Source: Euborellia annulipes (Eukaryota > Arthropoda > Insecta > Dermaptera > Anisolabididae). From it: a stretch of 64,000 bases of DNA. The stretch lies in the NCBI GenBank assembly GCA_023213315.1, contig JAKCPI010016973.1, forward strand, positions 1 through 64,000. The letters run 5' to 3'. The position numbers and the translations under genes were made by a program. The notes under the pieces were generated by a model. The model ran no database searches and had not been told where the DNA came from. It saw nothing but the letters and a program-made list of their open reading frames with translations. Below are positions 9,604-21,628 of the stretch, piece after piece; position 1 is the first letter of the stretch; each line of letters starts with the position of its first letter.

Positions 9604-10237
9604 ATATACTGTACATACACACATACTTTTACAAATATAGAATCCGGATCTTTATAATCATTAACAATTATTTCCTATTCAATTTATTCTAATTTTTGTA
9701 ATTAAAGAAGAAATAAGAATATGTTTATATTACATGTGTAGGTAATGTGCAGTCAGACAGGTTCCTCATCAAGAAGATTATCTTTTAAATTTTTGTTGGT
9801 TCATCTCGCAGAAATTTCTTTGGTTGTCATTGGCCTCCACATATAAAATGAATGAGGAAACATGTTAAAACCAAGGACGTAATTTGGGGGGGGGGGGGGG
9901 CAGAAGGGGCATTTCCTCCCGCCTCCAAGATTTTGGAAGAAAATGGTAAAATAAGAAAGTAAGTTATTATATCAATATATATTTTTTTAAATTAATATAA
10001 AATTGATAATGAGTGTAGAGGAGATTCAAGGCAGCCAAAAGCAATAAAGCAAAAATATATTTATTTTACACGCTTGTCGACGTTTCGGCCGATATTCTGG
10101 CCTTCATCAGGACAATGTGACAGGCGGCGGACGACCCAAAGTTAATTCCAATCTTCAGACTTTCAAGTCTAATCTCAACAGGCATATTCTCAGTTCCCGC
10201 AGTTGAGTTCCCCTTTTATGCTTTTTGTTTTTACTTT
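9604..10237. other. Intergenic, repeat debris with hammerhead-like core
   Basis: AT-rich spacer with a G-run fragment at 9885-9901, related to the hAT subterminal tracts. A foldback/retroelement remnant follows at about 10030-10165. On the minus strand 10074-10115 holds TTGTC-CTGATGA-AGGCC...GGCC-GAAAC-GTC-GACAA, a complete hammerhead-type core with perfect 5-bp stem I and 4-bp stem II. No gene was recognised. Confidence 0.6.
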
Positions 10238-11165
10238 CTCTTGCCTCAATATATGTTAATATATAGTGAGAGAAAGTATTGGATTCATGTCAAAAATTCG
10301 ATGGATATACACGTTTTGAGGTCCCCTAAATCCAAAAAAGTGGTTTTTGCGACATGGCCTGTCTGTGGATCTGTGAACAAAATATCTCAAGAACGAAAAG
10401 ATCTAGGAGGTTGAAATTTTATATTTAAGTACTCCTCTGGGACGTAACACGAAGCTTTTGAACAAAATCGGCCAAAAAGTACTAGTACTTTACTGATGTA
10501 TTTATCAGTTTTTTTTTTCGATTTTCTCAAAATTCGCTCTAACGATTTTGATTAAAATTCAAAAATCAATTATTTTTTAGATGCTCTTTCAAATGTATAT
10601 TCTCATTTTGCTTTCAAAATTGTTTGAAGCACACTTCATAGGAAAGATAGGAGAAATATTTGCCAAGATAACAAAATATATATATTTTCCCATGTTTATA
10701 AATTTTACATCTTGAATTGTAACAGGGGGAATGATGTATGGCTGTAGAGTAGATGTTGAAAGAGGTAAGAAAAGAAGGAAGTGTAGCCAGTGTATTTTCT
10801 TTATTGATTATCAGCCCACGGCTAACGTTTCGAAAGCCGACTCGTACATCTCACATACAACGAGAAGGGCCATTTATACCTTAACTATAATAGTAGTTTC
10901 TATTATTTTCACACGAGGCCCTCCCGTTTCGGGGAAAGTATATATGCCTTTTTTTTGACACATGGTCCAAACCATGGGATCGAAAAGTTAGCCGTGGGCT
11001 GATACCCAATAAAGAAAATACACTGGCTGCACTTTCTTCTTTTCTTATCTCTTTCAACATCTTGAATTATAATATATCGGTGGAAACTAAATATATCACG
11101 ACACAAAAAAATCTGATGTGACAAGCATTACCTTCGGTAATCGAAAATTGTGTGCTGTGCGACAG
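10238..11165 (+). repeat. R1 compound repeat split by a foldback insertion
   Basis: R1 landmarks run from TTACTTTCTCTTGCC to the terminal hairpin fragment near 11110-11165. The copy is interrupted at about 10720-11065 by a foldback: TGTAGCCAGTGTATTTTCTT on the left is inverted at 11005-11035, and GCCCACGGCTAACGTTTCG is matched by the complement at 10985-11005. ACATCTTGAATT before and after the insert is probably its target duplication. Confidence 0.7.
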
Positions 11166-13020
11166 TCATATTTTTAACTATATTCTCCCTGGGTACATGT
11201 GACCAGTGGTTATTATAGGTCTTTGGTCCTTATGCCCTCATTACAAAAAAAAGACTATAGAACTGGAAACGGAGCTGCAGCCACAGTTTGAATAGAGTGT
11301 GTCTTCGGAGTCAGCACCCAGCCCTGATGCATTCCTTAGACAAAGACTGAAAAAGTGAGCCAAACATGGTATGCATATCTAATTCGAGAATTCACTCAAT
11401 CTTATTTACTAAACTGGCTGTATGTACATTTTAGAAAAAGCCCAATAAAAGACAAATAGGAGGTCCATATGTTGACATTAGCAAGGGTATGAATATGGTC
11501 TCAAAAGGAAACGTTAGCCTAGGCAAGAATCACTTTTTAAAACATTCTTTGTTTATACACCTTCAAATTTGTTGTCAGATTCCACTAACATTCTGAGATT
11601 TTACATATTAAAATATTTTAATTATATGAAACTGGACAAGCTTATCATATGTTTAACCTTCAAGTGTACTTGTCTGGTATAGAGCTCGGATAAATTGCTC
11701 TAGGAAAATAAAATTCTTAATAAATTTTATTATATTTTTTATTAATTAGGAGACTTAATTATGGCCAACCATGTACATTTTTTGCTTCGATCCTCTATGT
11801 CATCATTTTGGGTCTTGATGATGATAGAGGATCGAAACCAAAAATGTGCATGGTTGGCCATAATTAAGTCTCCAAATTAATAAAAAATATAATTAAGAAT
11901 TTTATTTTCCTAAAGCAATTTAACCTATATCAGACAAGTAACCACTTGAAGATTAAACATCTTAAAATATGTTTGAATCCTTTTCAGAGACCTAATTAAG
12001 ATTAATAAATACATGCTATATACATCAATTAAATGAAAAAGACAAAATACTTACGATTGAAATGACAGAATTATTCATCTTATTTTTTTTTTTTTTTACT
12101 TTTTATTACTCAAATAATTGCTGTTATAATCGTTGTTATATTACTCAAATAATAAGTGAATAATATAATAAAAGTGTAAAACTTTATATATACAAAGGAA
12201 TTTAAATAAAATTCAAAAAAAGAAACGACACAAAATTAAACACAACACTTTTTTTAATGCAAATGATCTGAATTGATGCCACTGGCTTGAGTGGGAAGAT
12301 TAAGGCGCTAAAACGCGAAAGGCCCGTTTTCGCGCCTTTATTGAGGCTTAAATTAGGCCTAATTAAAAGCTAAATTTCTCTAATAAAAACACAAATCGAA
12401 TTGAAATGAATCATTAAAAGCTCCTAAACATCATCTAAATTATTCATATAAATAAGAAAAAATGATCAGGCTTGTTTCATTTAGGCATAAATGAGGTCGA
12501 ATGGTAGTTCAACTTTTTTAACATTTCTGGCTAAATAATTGATTTTTTCAATCTGTTTTATGAAAATTATTAAATTACTAGATATAAGATACATTTTAAA
12601 AAATAAATTGGGATAATAAAAAAATTTTTTTTTTTCACTAATAAAGTACCATTAATATCCTCTCAATTTTTATAAAATTCACACACATTAATTATTATTA
12701 TATAAAAGGAATTTTTACCAATTTTCCCTTCGATCCGTTATAAAATAAAAGAGATATTCGATGTTGAAGAGTTCGAACACTCCGAGTTTGGAATTGGTTT
12801 TTCGGATTTCGCGAAGGCCTAAGTCACGGCTCACGAACTGCTCTAGGCACGACGGTCGAGCGCAGCCGAGCGCTGCAAAACAAAAAGAGAGCTGCTCCAT
12901 GAATTTTTTTCCGAGTCAATATTTTATTTATTTCTTTACCAATCATTATGAAACTTTGGAAAAAACTCTATCTCTTATTCATAAATCTATGGACATTTTT
13001 TGTTTTATATCAGATAATGC
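11166..13020. other. Intergenic; foldback at 11647-11970, otherwise no gene
   Basis: 11166-11640 shows nothing recognisable. A ~320-bp foldback follows at 11647-11970: GGAGACTTAATTATGGCCAA on the left is inverted at 11850-11875, and CTTGTCTGGTATAG is matched by CTATATCAGACAAG. 11971-13020 is AT-rich with a small palindrome (GCGAAAGGCCCGTTTTCGC, about 12313-12331) and a CpG-rich patch at 12760-12890 that shows no conserved reading frame. Confidence 0.5.
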
Positions 13021-13047
13021 TAAATAAGCTTTTTTCTATAATATAGA

Positions 13048-13530
13048 ATTGGGTGAGATTTGGTGTAGTGGTTAGCGTGTCGACCATTTGTAACAAGGGT
13101 CGTTTGATCATCAATAACTCTAAAATTAGATCATATAATTAAAAGGGGTTTAGTTATTTGGAATCAGCAGAAATTTAAGAATTTAAGACATGTATCATAT
13201 GTTATATAGAGTTTTTGGTTTAATTACATTAAGGCATTCACAATATGTAAGTTTGTCCATTGAATAATTTAAAAACTATGAATGCATTTAAAATTTTGAT
13301 TATAAATTATTAATCTGCATAAAACGTAGTAAAAAATGATATATCATATGTGCAATATTAAAATTTTTTTTAATACGTCTTTTATTCAATATTGCTTATA
13401 AGGTCTATTTATCGGAAAATCAATAACAACGACTGTGGCTGAATTGGTAAAGTCGTCAGCAAGAATTTTTTTTCCATCCTCACTTAACCAAACTTGCGCG
13501 AGTTCAAATCCATCTCTTGCACTTTTTTTT
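13048..13530 (+). repeat. Two tRNA-like SINE heads
   Basis: About 13052-13110 carries an A-box-like TTTGGTGTAGTGGTTAGCG and a weak B-box-like GTCGTTTGATCATC. About 13430-13520 carries A box TGTGGCTGAATTGG and B box CGAGTTCAAATCC followed by a T-run. Neither folds into a clean cloverleaf (extra bases in the middle), so these are read as SINE heads or tRNA pseudogenes. Confidence 0.45.
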
Positions 13531-13664
13531 TTCTTTTTAATTCTATCATCAATTTCCTTTTATTTTTAAGGCTGACTTATAATTTCGTAAGAAATGAAAT
13601 AAATAAAAAAAAAAAACAATATAAATAATTTTTAACTACTATTTTTTTTTATTTTTTATTTCAA

Positions 13665-13985
13665 TAAGGTCTTTATCGGCTTAGATAGAAATGCCTGGAC
13701 CCCCAATAGATATTATAAATAATAACGGTTATCGTCAAAGACTTAAATGGCCTAAGTTGCCGAAAAGACTGTGAGTGTGAGTGTGAATGAGAAAAAAAGT
13801 GAGAGTGTTAAAAAAAAAAGTATTTATCAGCATCGAAGGCCATTTAGACCTTGTTTCTATTTATTTCAATTGAATTGGAAGTCAATCCAATTGAAATAAA
13901 TTGTCGCATGACCCGCGACCCTTGGTACCACAAGGGTACAAACCACTTCACCAAGGCTCGAGGGCCTTTAACTATTACTTCGCTG
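13665..13985. repeat. SINE-A body fragment plus SINE-B relative
   Basis: 13675-13820 matches the SINE-A body and tail (ATGCCTGGACCCCCAATAGA, GTTGCCGAAAAGAC, GTGTGA repeats, A-run). 13821-13975 resembles a reverse SINE-B: AAGGCCATTTAGACC, ATTTCAATTGAATTGG and a diverged tRNA-like head ending ACCAAGGCTCGAGG. Confidence 0.6.
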
Positions 13986-14149
13986 ATTTTTGTCTTTCTC
14001 TTATTTATTTATCGACGTTCCACACGCTGTTTTCTCAACCCCCAACCAGAATTTTCTCCGTTCTTGGTGGCTTTTGCAAAAATACAAAAAATCTGGCTTG
14101 ACAGCACATTGACACAACATATAAGATAAAAGAATGTTGTGGATGAGCA

Positions 14150-14357
14150 TGGACGTAACTAGAGAATTTGGCTGGGGGGGGGCATGGGACCAGCCATCCT
14201 CGCTGGGGGGGACCATGGGACCAGCTATTCTCCGGAGGGTCTGGAAAGCCCCATATTTTCTCAATTTTTCTTGGGGGAGAGACCTTTCTGGGGGGGGGGG
14301 GGGACGAGCCTTCTGGAGGGTCATGCCCCCCCGGCACCCCCTAATTACGCCCATGCC
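14150..14357. repeat. hAT-like MITE with G/C homopolymer arms
   Basis: Ends CATGGACGTAACTAGAG and CTAATTACGCCCATG match the ends of 17474-17620. The interior is G-rich (GGGGGGGGCATGGGACCAG, GGGGGGGGGGGGACGAG). Proline/glycine-rich open frames across it are low-complexity by-products. The target duplication is not clear. Confidence 0.65.
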
Positions 14358-14517
14358 TCCCCTTCCCTAACGCGTTACGTAATATGTGGACAACCCCTAA
14401 GGTATAAATTTATATAATATTCGTTTATTACATAAAAATTGGGAGTGCGGAGATTGCTAATAAAGAGAAATAAAAAAAAAAATTAGGTGTTAGCTGTGTC
14501 TTCTACACAGCCGGTGG

Positions 14518-15440
14518 CTTTTTAACGTGACAACGTCTTTTGGTTGATTTCAAAAAATTTTTTTTTCTCTTACCTATATTGAAATATAAAGAGAGAGTAT
14601 TGTTTTTATTTTGTTTTTTTTACTAGTAGATTGTTTTCATAAATAAACATGTTCAAACATTTTCATTGAAACAATATATGACAGGTGTGGCCAAACTTTT
14701 ATCCATTAAGGGCGACATATGCTTAAAAAATGAGGTTTTTCGAAAAAAAAATTAATTTTGGAGTTAAGTACTCGGGATTTTTTTATTTATTCTATTAGAA
14801 GTTATCTTTCTGCACTAAATGACATCTCATTTAGTCTGATCTGATTAGCCGTACGGAATCTACAGGGGTTTAAAATTTCGAAAAACGAAATCCCGCCGAG
14901 TGCTCTCATGCGGTAAAATGACGTCATATCAAAAAAAAAGAAAAAAAGGCCTGGGGGTATTGAACCACTCTTTCTAAAACTATATTTAGATTTAATGTAG
15001 CTTTTATGGTCAAGTCGCTATGCGTTGCACAATTAGAGCTATTTTTCGATATTTTTTTGCCTAAAAAATGAGGTTTTTCGATAAAAAAACCAATTATGGA
15101 GTTAATTACTCGGGATTTTTTTATTTATTCTATTAGAGGTTTTCTTTCTGCACCAAATGACATCCCATTTAGTCTGATCTGATTAGCCGTTCAGAATCTA
15201 CAGTGGTTTAAACTTTCAAATTTTAATTTACCGCAGCGCGGTAAAATAAAATGATAGGAAAAAAATAAATGGTGAAATCTTTAGCTGAAAACTCATTCTT
15301 TCTAACCGTATATTTCTCATAATTATACCTCTTAAGACAGAGGAGTTGTTCAAACCAATAAACTTTTTCGTACATGCCCCTCTAACATGCCACTATAGAC
15401 ACATGATTTGTAAGACGTTGTCACGTCAAAAAAAAAAAAC
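14518..15440. repeat. Repeat with AACGTGACAACGTCTT inverted ends and internal 338-bp duplication
   Basis: AACGTGACAACGTCTT at 14524-14539 is inverted at 15412-15427 as AAGACGTTGTCACGT. Inside, a segment starting AAAATGAGGTTTTTCG and containing TTTAGTCTGATCTGATTAGC occurs at about 14725-14890 and again about 338 bp later (15063-15215). CAGGTGTGGCCAAACTTTTA at 14681 looks like another hAT-type terminus. Family not recognised. Confidence 0.5.
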
Positions 15441-16016
15441 TGTTTGAAAATTTTATATACAGATAAAAGGGAAAATTTCAGAGAATATAGAACGATGATA
15501 ATTTTTACTATCATTTGATTGGTTTAACGGATGGTTAGATTAAAGAAAAAATATATTTTTAATTATTCAATTTTACTTCCATGTGAATATTCTCTAGGAA
15601 ATTCTAAACTCATTACAAAAAATCCGATGCGAATTGGATACGCCGTTTCGGAGTTATAGACAATTGAATTATCTAAGTTTTTATTCATTTCCATTATAAA
15701 TTATTTCGATCTCTTAAATTGGCCAAAGGAGGGGAGGGTCGTGGGCAGCAGGTTCCCCCACCCCTCCGCTCTGATTGTCGCCAGGCGCCCTCCCCTCGTT
15801 TCTAAGAAATATTCTTTCTCTTTTTAAAAATAATAATTTAACAGCTTTTTTGACATTTGGAAGAATTATAAAATTTGAAAGAGAAAAAAAAAAAAAAATT
15901 AAACAGAGAATATTGCCAAATAAATGATAGTTATATATTTAGTTAGATGTAAAATCCTTCAATTCTTCATCATCACATGGCTGTTATATTTATTTGAAAT
16001 CAAGCGATATTTCGAT
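15441..16016. other. Intergenic, no gene seen
   Basis: AT-rich with one C/G-rich patch (15726-15800, GGAGGGGAGGGTCGTGGGC). No open frame with recognisable homology and no clear element ends. Confidence 0.4.
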
Positions 16017-16024
16017 CTTGTATT

Positions 16025-16282
16025 CAAGGGCGGTCCTAGCCTTACATTTTGGGGGGGGGGTCACAGTTTTTTTTTTTTTTTATAGTATAAATAAATGGGC
16101 CTGGAAGCCAATACATATATATTAATCAAATATGAGTATCGTTTAAGTCTTAAATGGCCTAAGTTGCCGAAAAGATTGTGTGAATGGGAGAGTGAGTGGG
16201 AAAAAAGTGTGTGTTAAAAAAAAAAAAGAAAGATTTTGGGGGGGTCACGACCCCCTTGACCCCCCCTCTGGGACCGCCCTTG
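16025..16282. mobile_element. hAT-type MITE carrying a SINE-A fragment
   Basis: Ends CAAGGGCGGTCCTAG and GGGACCGCCCTTG are flanked by the perfect 8-bp duplication CTTGTATT (16017-16024, 16283-16290). A SINE-A 3' part (about 16085-16228) sits between the homopolymer tracts. Confidence 0.85.
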
Positions 16283-16364
16283 CTTGTATTACATATTAAA
16301 TATCAAAGTGTAAAATTTAATTTAGATGATATGATTTGAGTGCTTCAAACAATTTTCACAAAAT

Positions 16365-16640
16365 ATTACTGATGCACTTTTTAAAAGGGCATCTAAATAA
16401 TAATTGATTTATTAATTAAAAAAAAAAAAAAAAAAATCCTTAGAGCGAATTTTGAGAAAATCGGAAAAAAACTGAAAAACTACATCAGTAAAGTACTAGT
16501 ACTTTTTGGCTGATTTTGATTAAAAGCTTATTTCCACGCCACAGGGGAGTGTCTAACTTAAATATAAAATTTCACCCTCCTAGCTCAATTCCTTCATGCT
16601 TAAAATTGAACACACAGAGGCAAGAGAATGTAAAAAAAAA
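16365..16640 (-). repeat. R1 compound repeat, partial reverse copy
   Basis: Contains GGGCATCTAAATAATAATTG, TACATCAGTAAAGTACTAGT, CCTAGCTCAATTCCTTCATG and GAGGCAAGAGAATG in the order expected for the reverse strand. The hairpin end is absent. Confidence 0.65.
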
Positions 16641-17473
16641 AAAAAAAAAAATAGGGGGGCCGTGAATATTTATTTGGGTCCCAACGGGGCCGCGACTCAA
16701 AAAGTATAACTAGCACTGAACTAAAGGTCTAAAGGGATGGATTTTATTATTTAATATATTTATGAGAAATAAGCATCTCTTTGATTGAAGACAAAATATT
16801 TTGAAATTTTATTTTTTCTCAAAGGATTGAATTTTTTATAGATAAATATGCAGTCTTTTATTCTTATAGTTAAATAAAGTTTCGAATAAAATTTTATAAA
16901 AGCATAAAAAGATGAAATCAATCAATTTGTCAATTATTTCAAATGATGGGAGAGCATCAATTTGTTTTTTCTAATTCGATCGGCGCCCAGAGTGCAGCCA
17001 GGGAGCCTCGCTTCACTCTCGTCTAGGCTTTTCTTCACGCGCAGATTCGCTTTTCAAAAAGTCGCTATATCTCTCTTATTTTTCGTTGGATTTGTGGAAA
17101 AATGCAAAACTGGTCTTTTCAATCAATTATAAAGCTATAGACATTTTTTTATTTAACTACGACCACATAAAATGGGGGTTTATTAATTGCCTTTTACATC
17201 TTCAAATTTTAACTGCCTCTTTCATTTTCTAATTATCCTAATTTATTGTTTTTTAATTAAATAAACACATTTAGGCCTATGATATTGATTGAATAACTTA
17301 TTATATAAAATATTCAAGCTAAAACAATGAGATTTTAGTCTCAAAACGTTCTGAAAATGATTAAAAATCGATTTTTCAAATTTATTTTGACATATTAATT
17401 TTTACTTTCTCTTATTAATCAATTATTTTTTTGATGCTGTTCTATTTTGCTTTCAAAATTGTTTGAAGACCAC
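16641..17473. other. Intergenic, mostly AT-rich
   Basis: Includes a short CpG-richer stretch (16975-17060). The flanking motif near 17090-17150 (AAAAATGCAAAAC... ATGGACATT-like) resembles 12930-12995, suggesting a shared old repeat. No gene seen. Confidence 0.35.
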
Positions 17474-17620
17474 CATGGGCGTAACTAGAGAATTTGGCTG
17501 GGGGGAGTGGCATGGGACTAGCTATCCTCCGGTGGGCCTGGAAAGCTCCATATTTTCTCAATTTTTCTTGGGGCAAGGAGCTTTCTGGGGGGGGCGGCCG
17601 CCCCCCTAGTTACGCCCATG
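17474..17620. repeat. hAT-like MITE, short copy
   Basis: Ends CATGGGCGTAACTAGAG and CTAGTTACGCCCATG are perfect inverted repeats of 15 bp. The interior shares GAATTTGGCTGG and CATATTTTCTCAATTTTTCT with 14150-14357. It is inserted in an R1-like fragment (TTGTTTGAAGACCAC). Confidence 0.75.
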
Positions 17621-18224
17621 TGGAAGAGTACCACCAGTTTTTTTTTTAATAAAAATTAAATAAGGAATTTTCGTCAGAGATAAATTATTTATATGAAAAA
17701 TTCCTCGCCACAGCTGATTATCACTAAAAATTTTAATGCCATAAGTAATTAAGTACAAAAAACAAAAAAAATATTTTGATAAAATGTAATGTTTTTATAG
17801 ATTAATTAATCTGTCGAGTAGAAGAAAGAGGGAGGGTCAACCCCCCATCCCCTCCCCTTCCCCTCGTTGCTATCCAATTTCTCGTTTCCATTGTCGCCGC
17901 CGATAAAAATAGAACAAAAGAAATAATAAAAAAAGTTCCCATTTTTATTTATTAAAAAAATTGTATAATTTAATTAATCTCAATATAAATCATATGATAC
18001 ATGATTTTAGTTTAAAATTTTAGGTAGATTATGAATTTCCAGAGGAAGTTTAAGATATATCGAATAGTTTTCGAAAAAATATATGTTTTTAAAATGAATA
18101 ATCCTTATATTAATATCTTGAAAATCTTCTAGAAATATGGTGTCTGACTAAGTAATGATCACCTCAGGGCCTAAACTATAATAAAAAATATATATCAAAC
18201 CAGGGCACACGGTTCGGTCGTAGA
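17621..18224. other. Intergenic, no gene seen
   Basis: AT-rich with a C-rich patch at 17834-17880. No element ends recognised. Confidence 0.35.
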
Positions 18225-18445
18225 TGGGACCATCTTCAGGGCTAGGTTAATGTCTGAAAATATATAAAATATATATAATCCTCGCCAAGTTATATAGTCA
18301 CTCTCTGTCCATGGTATGCGAAAATTGAAATTTTTGGACATGAACATGATTGAGCTACTTACAATTGTGTATGCCCAATATAACTTGGCGAGGATTATAT
18401 ATATTTTCAGACATTAATCTGGCCCTGAAGATGATGGGCATATGA
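18205..18445. repeat. Foldback element with degenerate hammerhead-like core
   Basis: Arms TAATGTCTGAAAATATAT and ATATAATCCTCGCCAAGTTA (18247-18302) are inverted at 18378-18430. On the minus strand 18205-18240 reads CTGAAGA, stem II GGTC/GACC, then GAAC in place of GAAA, so the core would be inactive. Confidence 0.65.
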
Positions 18446-19561
18446 GAAGGGATATTAAATTGAAATATAACTAGCTGCTTTGCTCATTTTTTCTACTTAT
18501 TTGAATATCAACATTCAGCTATAACTATAACCTATAAAACTGAAATTTGGCAGGTAAATTACTTTTATTACGTAGGCGTATATTTAATATCCCCACTGGG
18601 GGAAATGACTTTTTTACAACCTCGGATCCTTGTATCATAATTTGATGAACTTTTACTAAAAATTAAATAAAATCTTACTTTCAAGGTGATTTGATAAAAA
18701 AAAAACGTCACACACAGAATGATTTTTAAAATTTTATTGATCAGATTTTTTTGTCAATTTTTGAAGTCACTGTAAATAGATACAAAATTGAACACAAGTT
18801 TTAGACCCATATATATATATAGGCTCAGTAAAGACACAAGGAAGTTAAATATTCAAGATGATGCCATTGGTGAGGATGAATCTCAGTGGGAGGATGTCCT
18901 TGTTGAGGGAGGAGTCGTACAATTCTTCCATAACTTTGATCGCACGCTCACAATATTGGTTGCTTCGGCAATGTTGATTGGGGACTCATCTGTTAATCAG
19001 TGGGTTTCCTAGCAATTTAGTCCTGCTTGAAAGTGTTTCAGAGCTGCAGATAGTTCATCAAAATTTTCAGCACTAAACCATTGGCTAGTGAATTAAGGAT
19101 CAGCTCATTAGTAAGAAATGAATGAACAGTAATATTAAATACACGCTATAATTAACTATTCCAACTTATCCTCTAACAAAAATTTATCAAATTTATTCTT
19201 GAACCAAAAACAACTTTTCTGCCGGCACTCCAGCCCAGTTTAAAAGTCGCATGGAGAGATGTCAAGCTGGGATTTGTTGATCATTCGTTCAATAACTAAA
19301 TAGTACAAAGAATTAAAATCTACTCTTCGGATGCCAAAAGCCTTTTTACCAAAATATATCAGCATTAGTCAAAATTAAATATGACAAAATATTTAAATTT
19401 CTGTGGCGAATCCTGTATATACTAACCAGCCAGAAGGTGCTTGGACCATTGATGATATTGAATTGTCCAAATACACCTTCTAGTTGGTTAATATGTCAAT
19501 TCTTAAAAAGACGGGTAAAAGCATTATTTAATTAAAAAGATAATTTAATAAAATTATTTAT
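18446..19561. other. Intergenic 3' of PARS2; small inverted repeat at 19413-19500
   Basis: Contains a 74-codon plus-strand open frame at 18788-19012 without recognisable motifs. A ~85-bp palindromic element at 19413-19500 has ends ACTAACCAGCCAGAAGGTG and a diverged complement (ACCAACTAGAAGGTG), probably a mariner-like solo MITE. Nothing else was recognised. Confidence 0.4.
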
Positions 19562-20486
19562 TTAAATGTATTTTACAGCTTTTAGTTGTATTTTTTGTGA
19601 CTCATTTTTTCTAATATGAATCAATAACTGAATAATTTCTTCAAATGATAGTTCTTGTTGTAATATTTCATCTTTGTCTAGTTGAATAAGTTCGAAAACA
19701 GGCGGATACGATTTAACCCCTCGGCCTGCTACAATAATAAATGGATATCCCATTCTTCGAGCTTCTAATAATCGTTTTCCAATAGTCCACTTCGTTCTAT
19801 CATCAATAATAACATCATCATAAAATTCATTTTTAGATGTTAGTTCAGTATAGAGTTGTTGGATGAGATCAAATCCTTCTGAATATTCCTTGCTACCGGC
19901 CTAAAAACAAAGTGTTATATTTTAAAATCTTAATTATGTTTGTAAATAGTTATAAGAATAAAAGATTATATACAAATATATTAAACTTAATTAAATTACA
20001 ATCTAATTATAGATAAACAAATAACACAAGTTTAATAAGAATGCCTGGACCCCAAATATATATATATTACAAATACGAGTATCAGTTAAAATCTTAAATA
20101 GCCTAAGTTGCCGAAAAGACTGTGTGAATGTGGGGGAAAGTGTGAGTGTTTAAAAAAAATAAAATAAAAATAACACAAGGTTAAGTTTCAAAAGAATTTT
20201 ATTTTGGCTTATGCGCATTTCGACGTTAATACGTCATCATCTGAGCTATGATGATGACGTATTAAAGTCGAAATGCGCATAAGCTAAAAAATAAGACAAA
20301 ATAAAATCCTTTTGAAACTTAACCTTGTGTTATTTATTTATCTATAATTAGATGATAGTTTAATTAAATTTAATAATGTTTCAACTAGTGTCAACGATGA
20401 ATACTTTGGATTATAATATATTAATCCAGAGGTTCCCAAACTTTTTTGACTCGCGGCTTCATATATATATGGACCTGATGGGAATT

Positions 20487-20561
<75 letters not shown>

Positions 20562-21593
20562 ATCATATATATATATAATAAGAATACCTGGACCCCAAAT
20601 ATATATAGGGGTATATTACAAATACGAGTATCGGTTACAAGTCTTAAATGGCCTAAGTTGATTATATATATATATATATCATAATTTATTCAAGTCCCCA
20701 AGCCAAAAGAAGAGGATCTAATAAAATATGTGCAAGGCACGCCGCGGTGCCCTTATCTCAGTTTGAGAACCAATGCATTAAATAAAAATATATTTTTATT
20801 CATTTACCTTTGGAGGAATTAGACAAATTTGAAATGGAGCTAAAATTGAAGGCCATCTTAATTCATTATCATTAGATAATACTTCACAAGATGCTGCAAG
20901 TATTCGAGTCAATCCAAGACCAAAAGATGACATATGATAAAATATGTTTCCGCAAGCTTGTGAGGTAAAACTAGCTTTCAAAGGATCCGAATATTTTGTT
21001 CCTAAATCGAAAGTGTGTCCGACCTAAAAAAAAAAAAATAAAAATAAATATAATATTTTCTTATTAGTTCCAAGTTGAGAAAAATTGCTGACATTTGATC
21101 ATCTTGTATTCTATATATAGGCTTATATATATAATAAAATATATATATATATAATATTCAGGGAGCAGGAGCAGTCAAAAATCAAAGCCTCCAATTTTAC
21201 TACAATTACCGAGACGTTTCGGGAAAACTTTATTCTCCCATCATCAGTCCTTCAAATTGCATTTGTCCCGGAGTTGTCAAAAGGGCCCAATATATTTATT
21301 ATGCATGAATGATTCATCATTCTCACTAAACAAGTCAAAGAGCGACTCACCCATCAACAGGATACATAATAAATGTATTGTGCCCTTTTGACAACTCCGG
21401 GACAAATGCAATTTGAAGGACTGATGATGGGAGAATAAATTTTTCCCAAAAACGTCTCGGTAATTGTAGTAAAATCGGAGGCTTTGATTTTTGGCTGCTC
21501 GTGCTCCCTTCCTTTTAAATAAATCAACAGCCACGAACTTCATTGGTTAATAATTATATTGACAGATGCAGTAAGAACCATGCTAGAGGTGAG

Positions 21594-21628
<35 letters not shown>

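Noticed and set aside
11815..11850. TTGATGATGATAGAGGATCGAAACC as a further hammerhead core
   Set aside because: Lacks CTGANGA and any GTC/GTA cleavage site; the similarity is limited to GATGA and GAAAC.
14001..14417. Several long overlapping open frames on both strands, proline- or glycine-rich
   Set aside because: They run through G/C homopolymer arms of a hAT-like MITE; low complexity, no domain, no splice context.
18788..19012. 74-codon plus-strand frame and a Trp/Lys-rich minus-strand frame, considered as a decayed transposase
   Set aside because: No catalytic motif or family match could be recognised; stops interrupt the minus frame.
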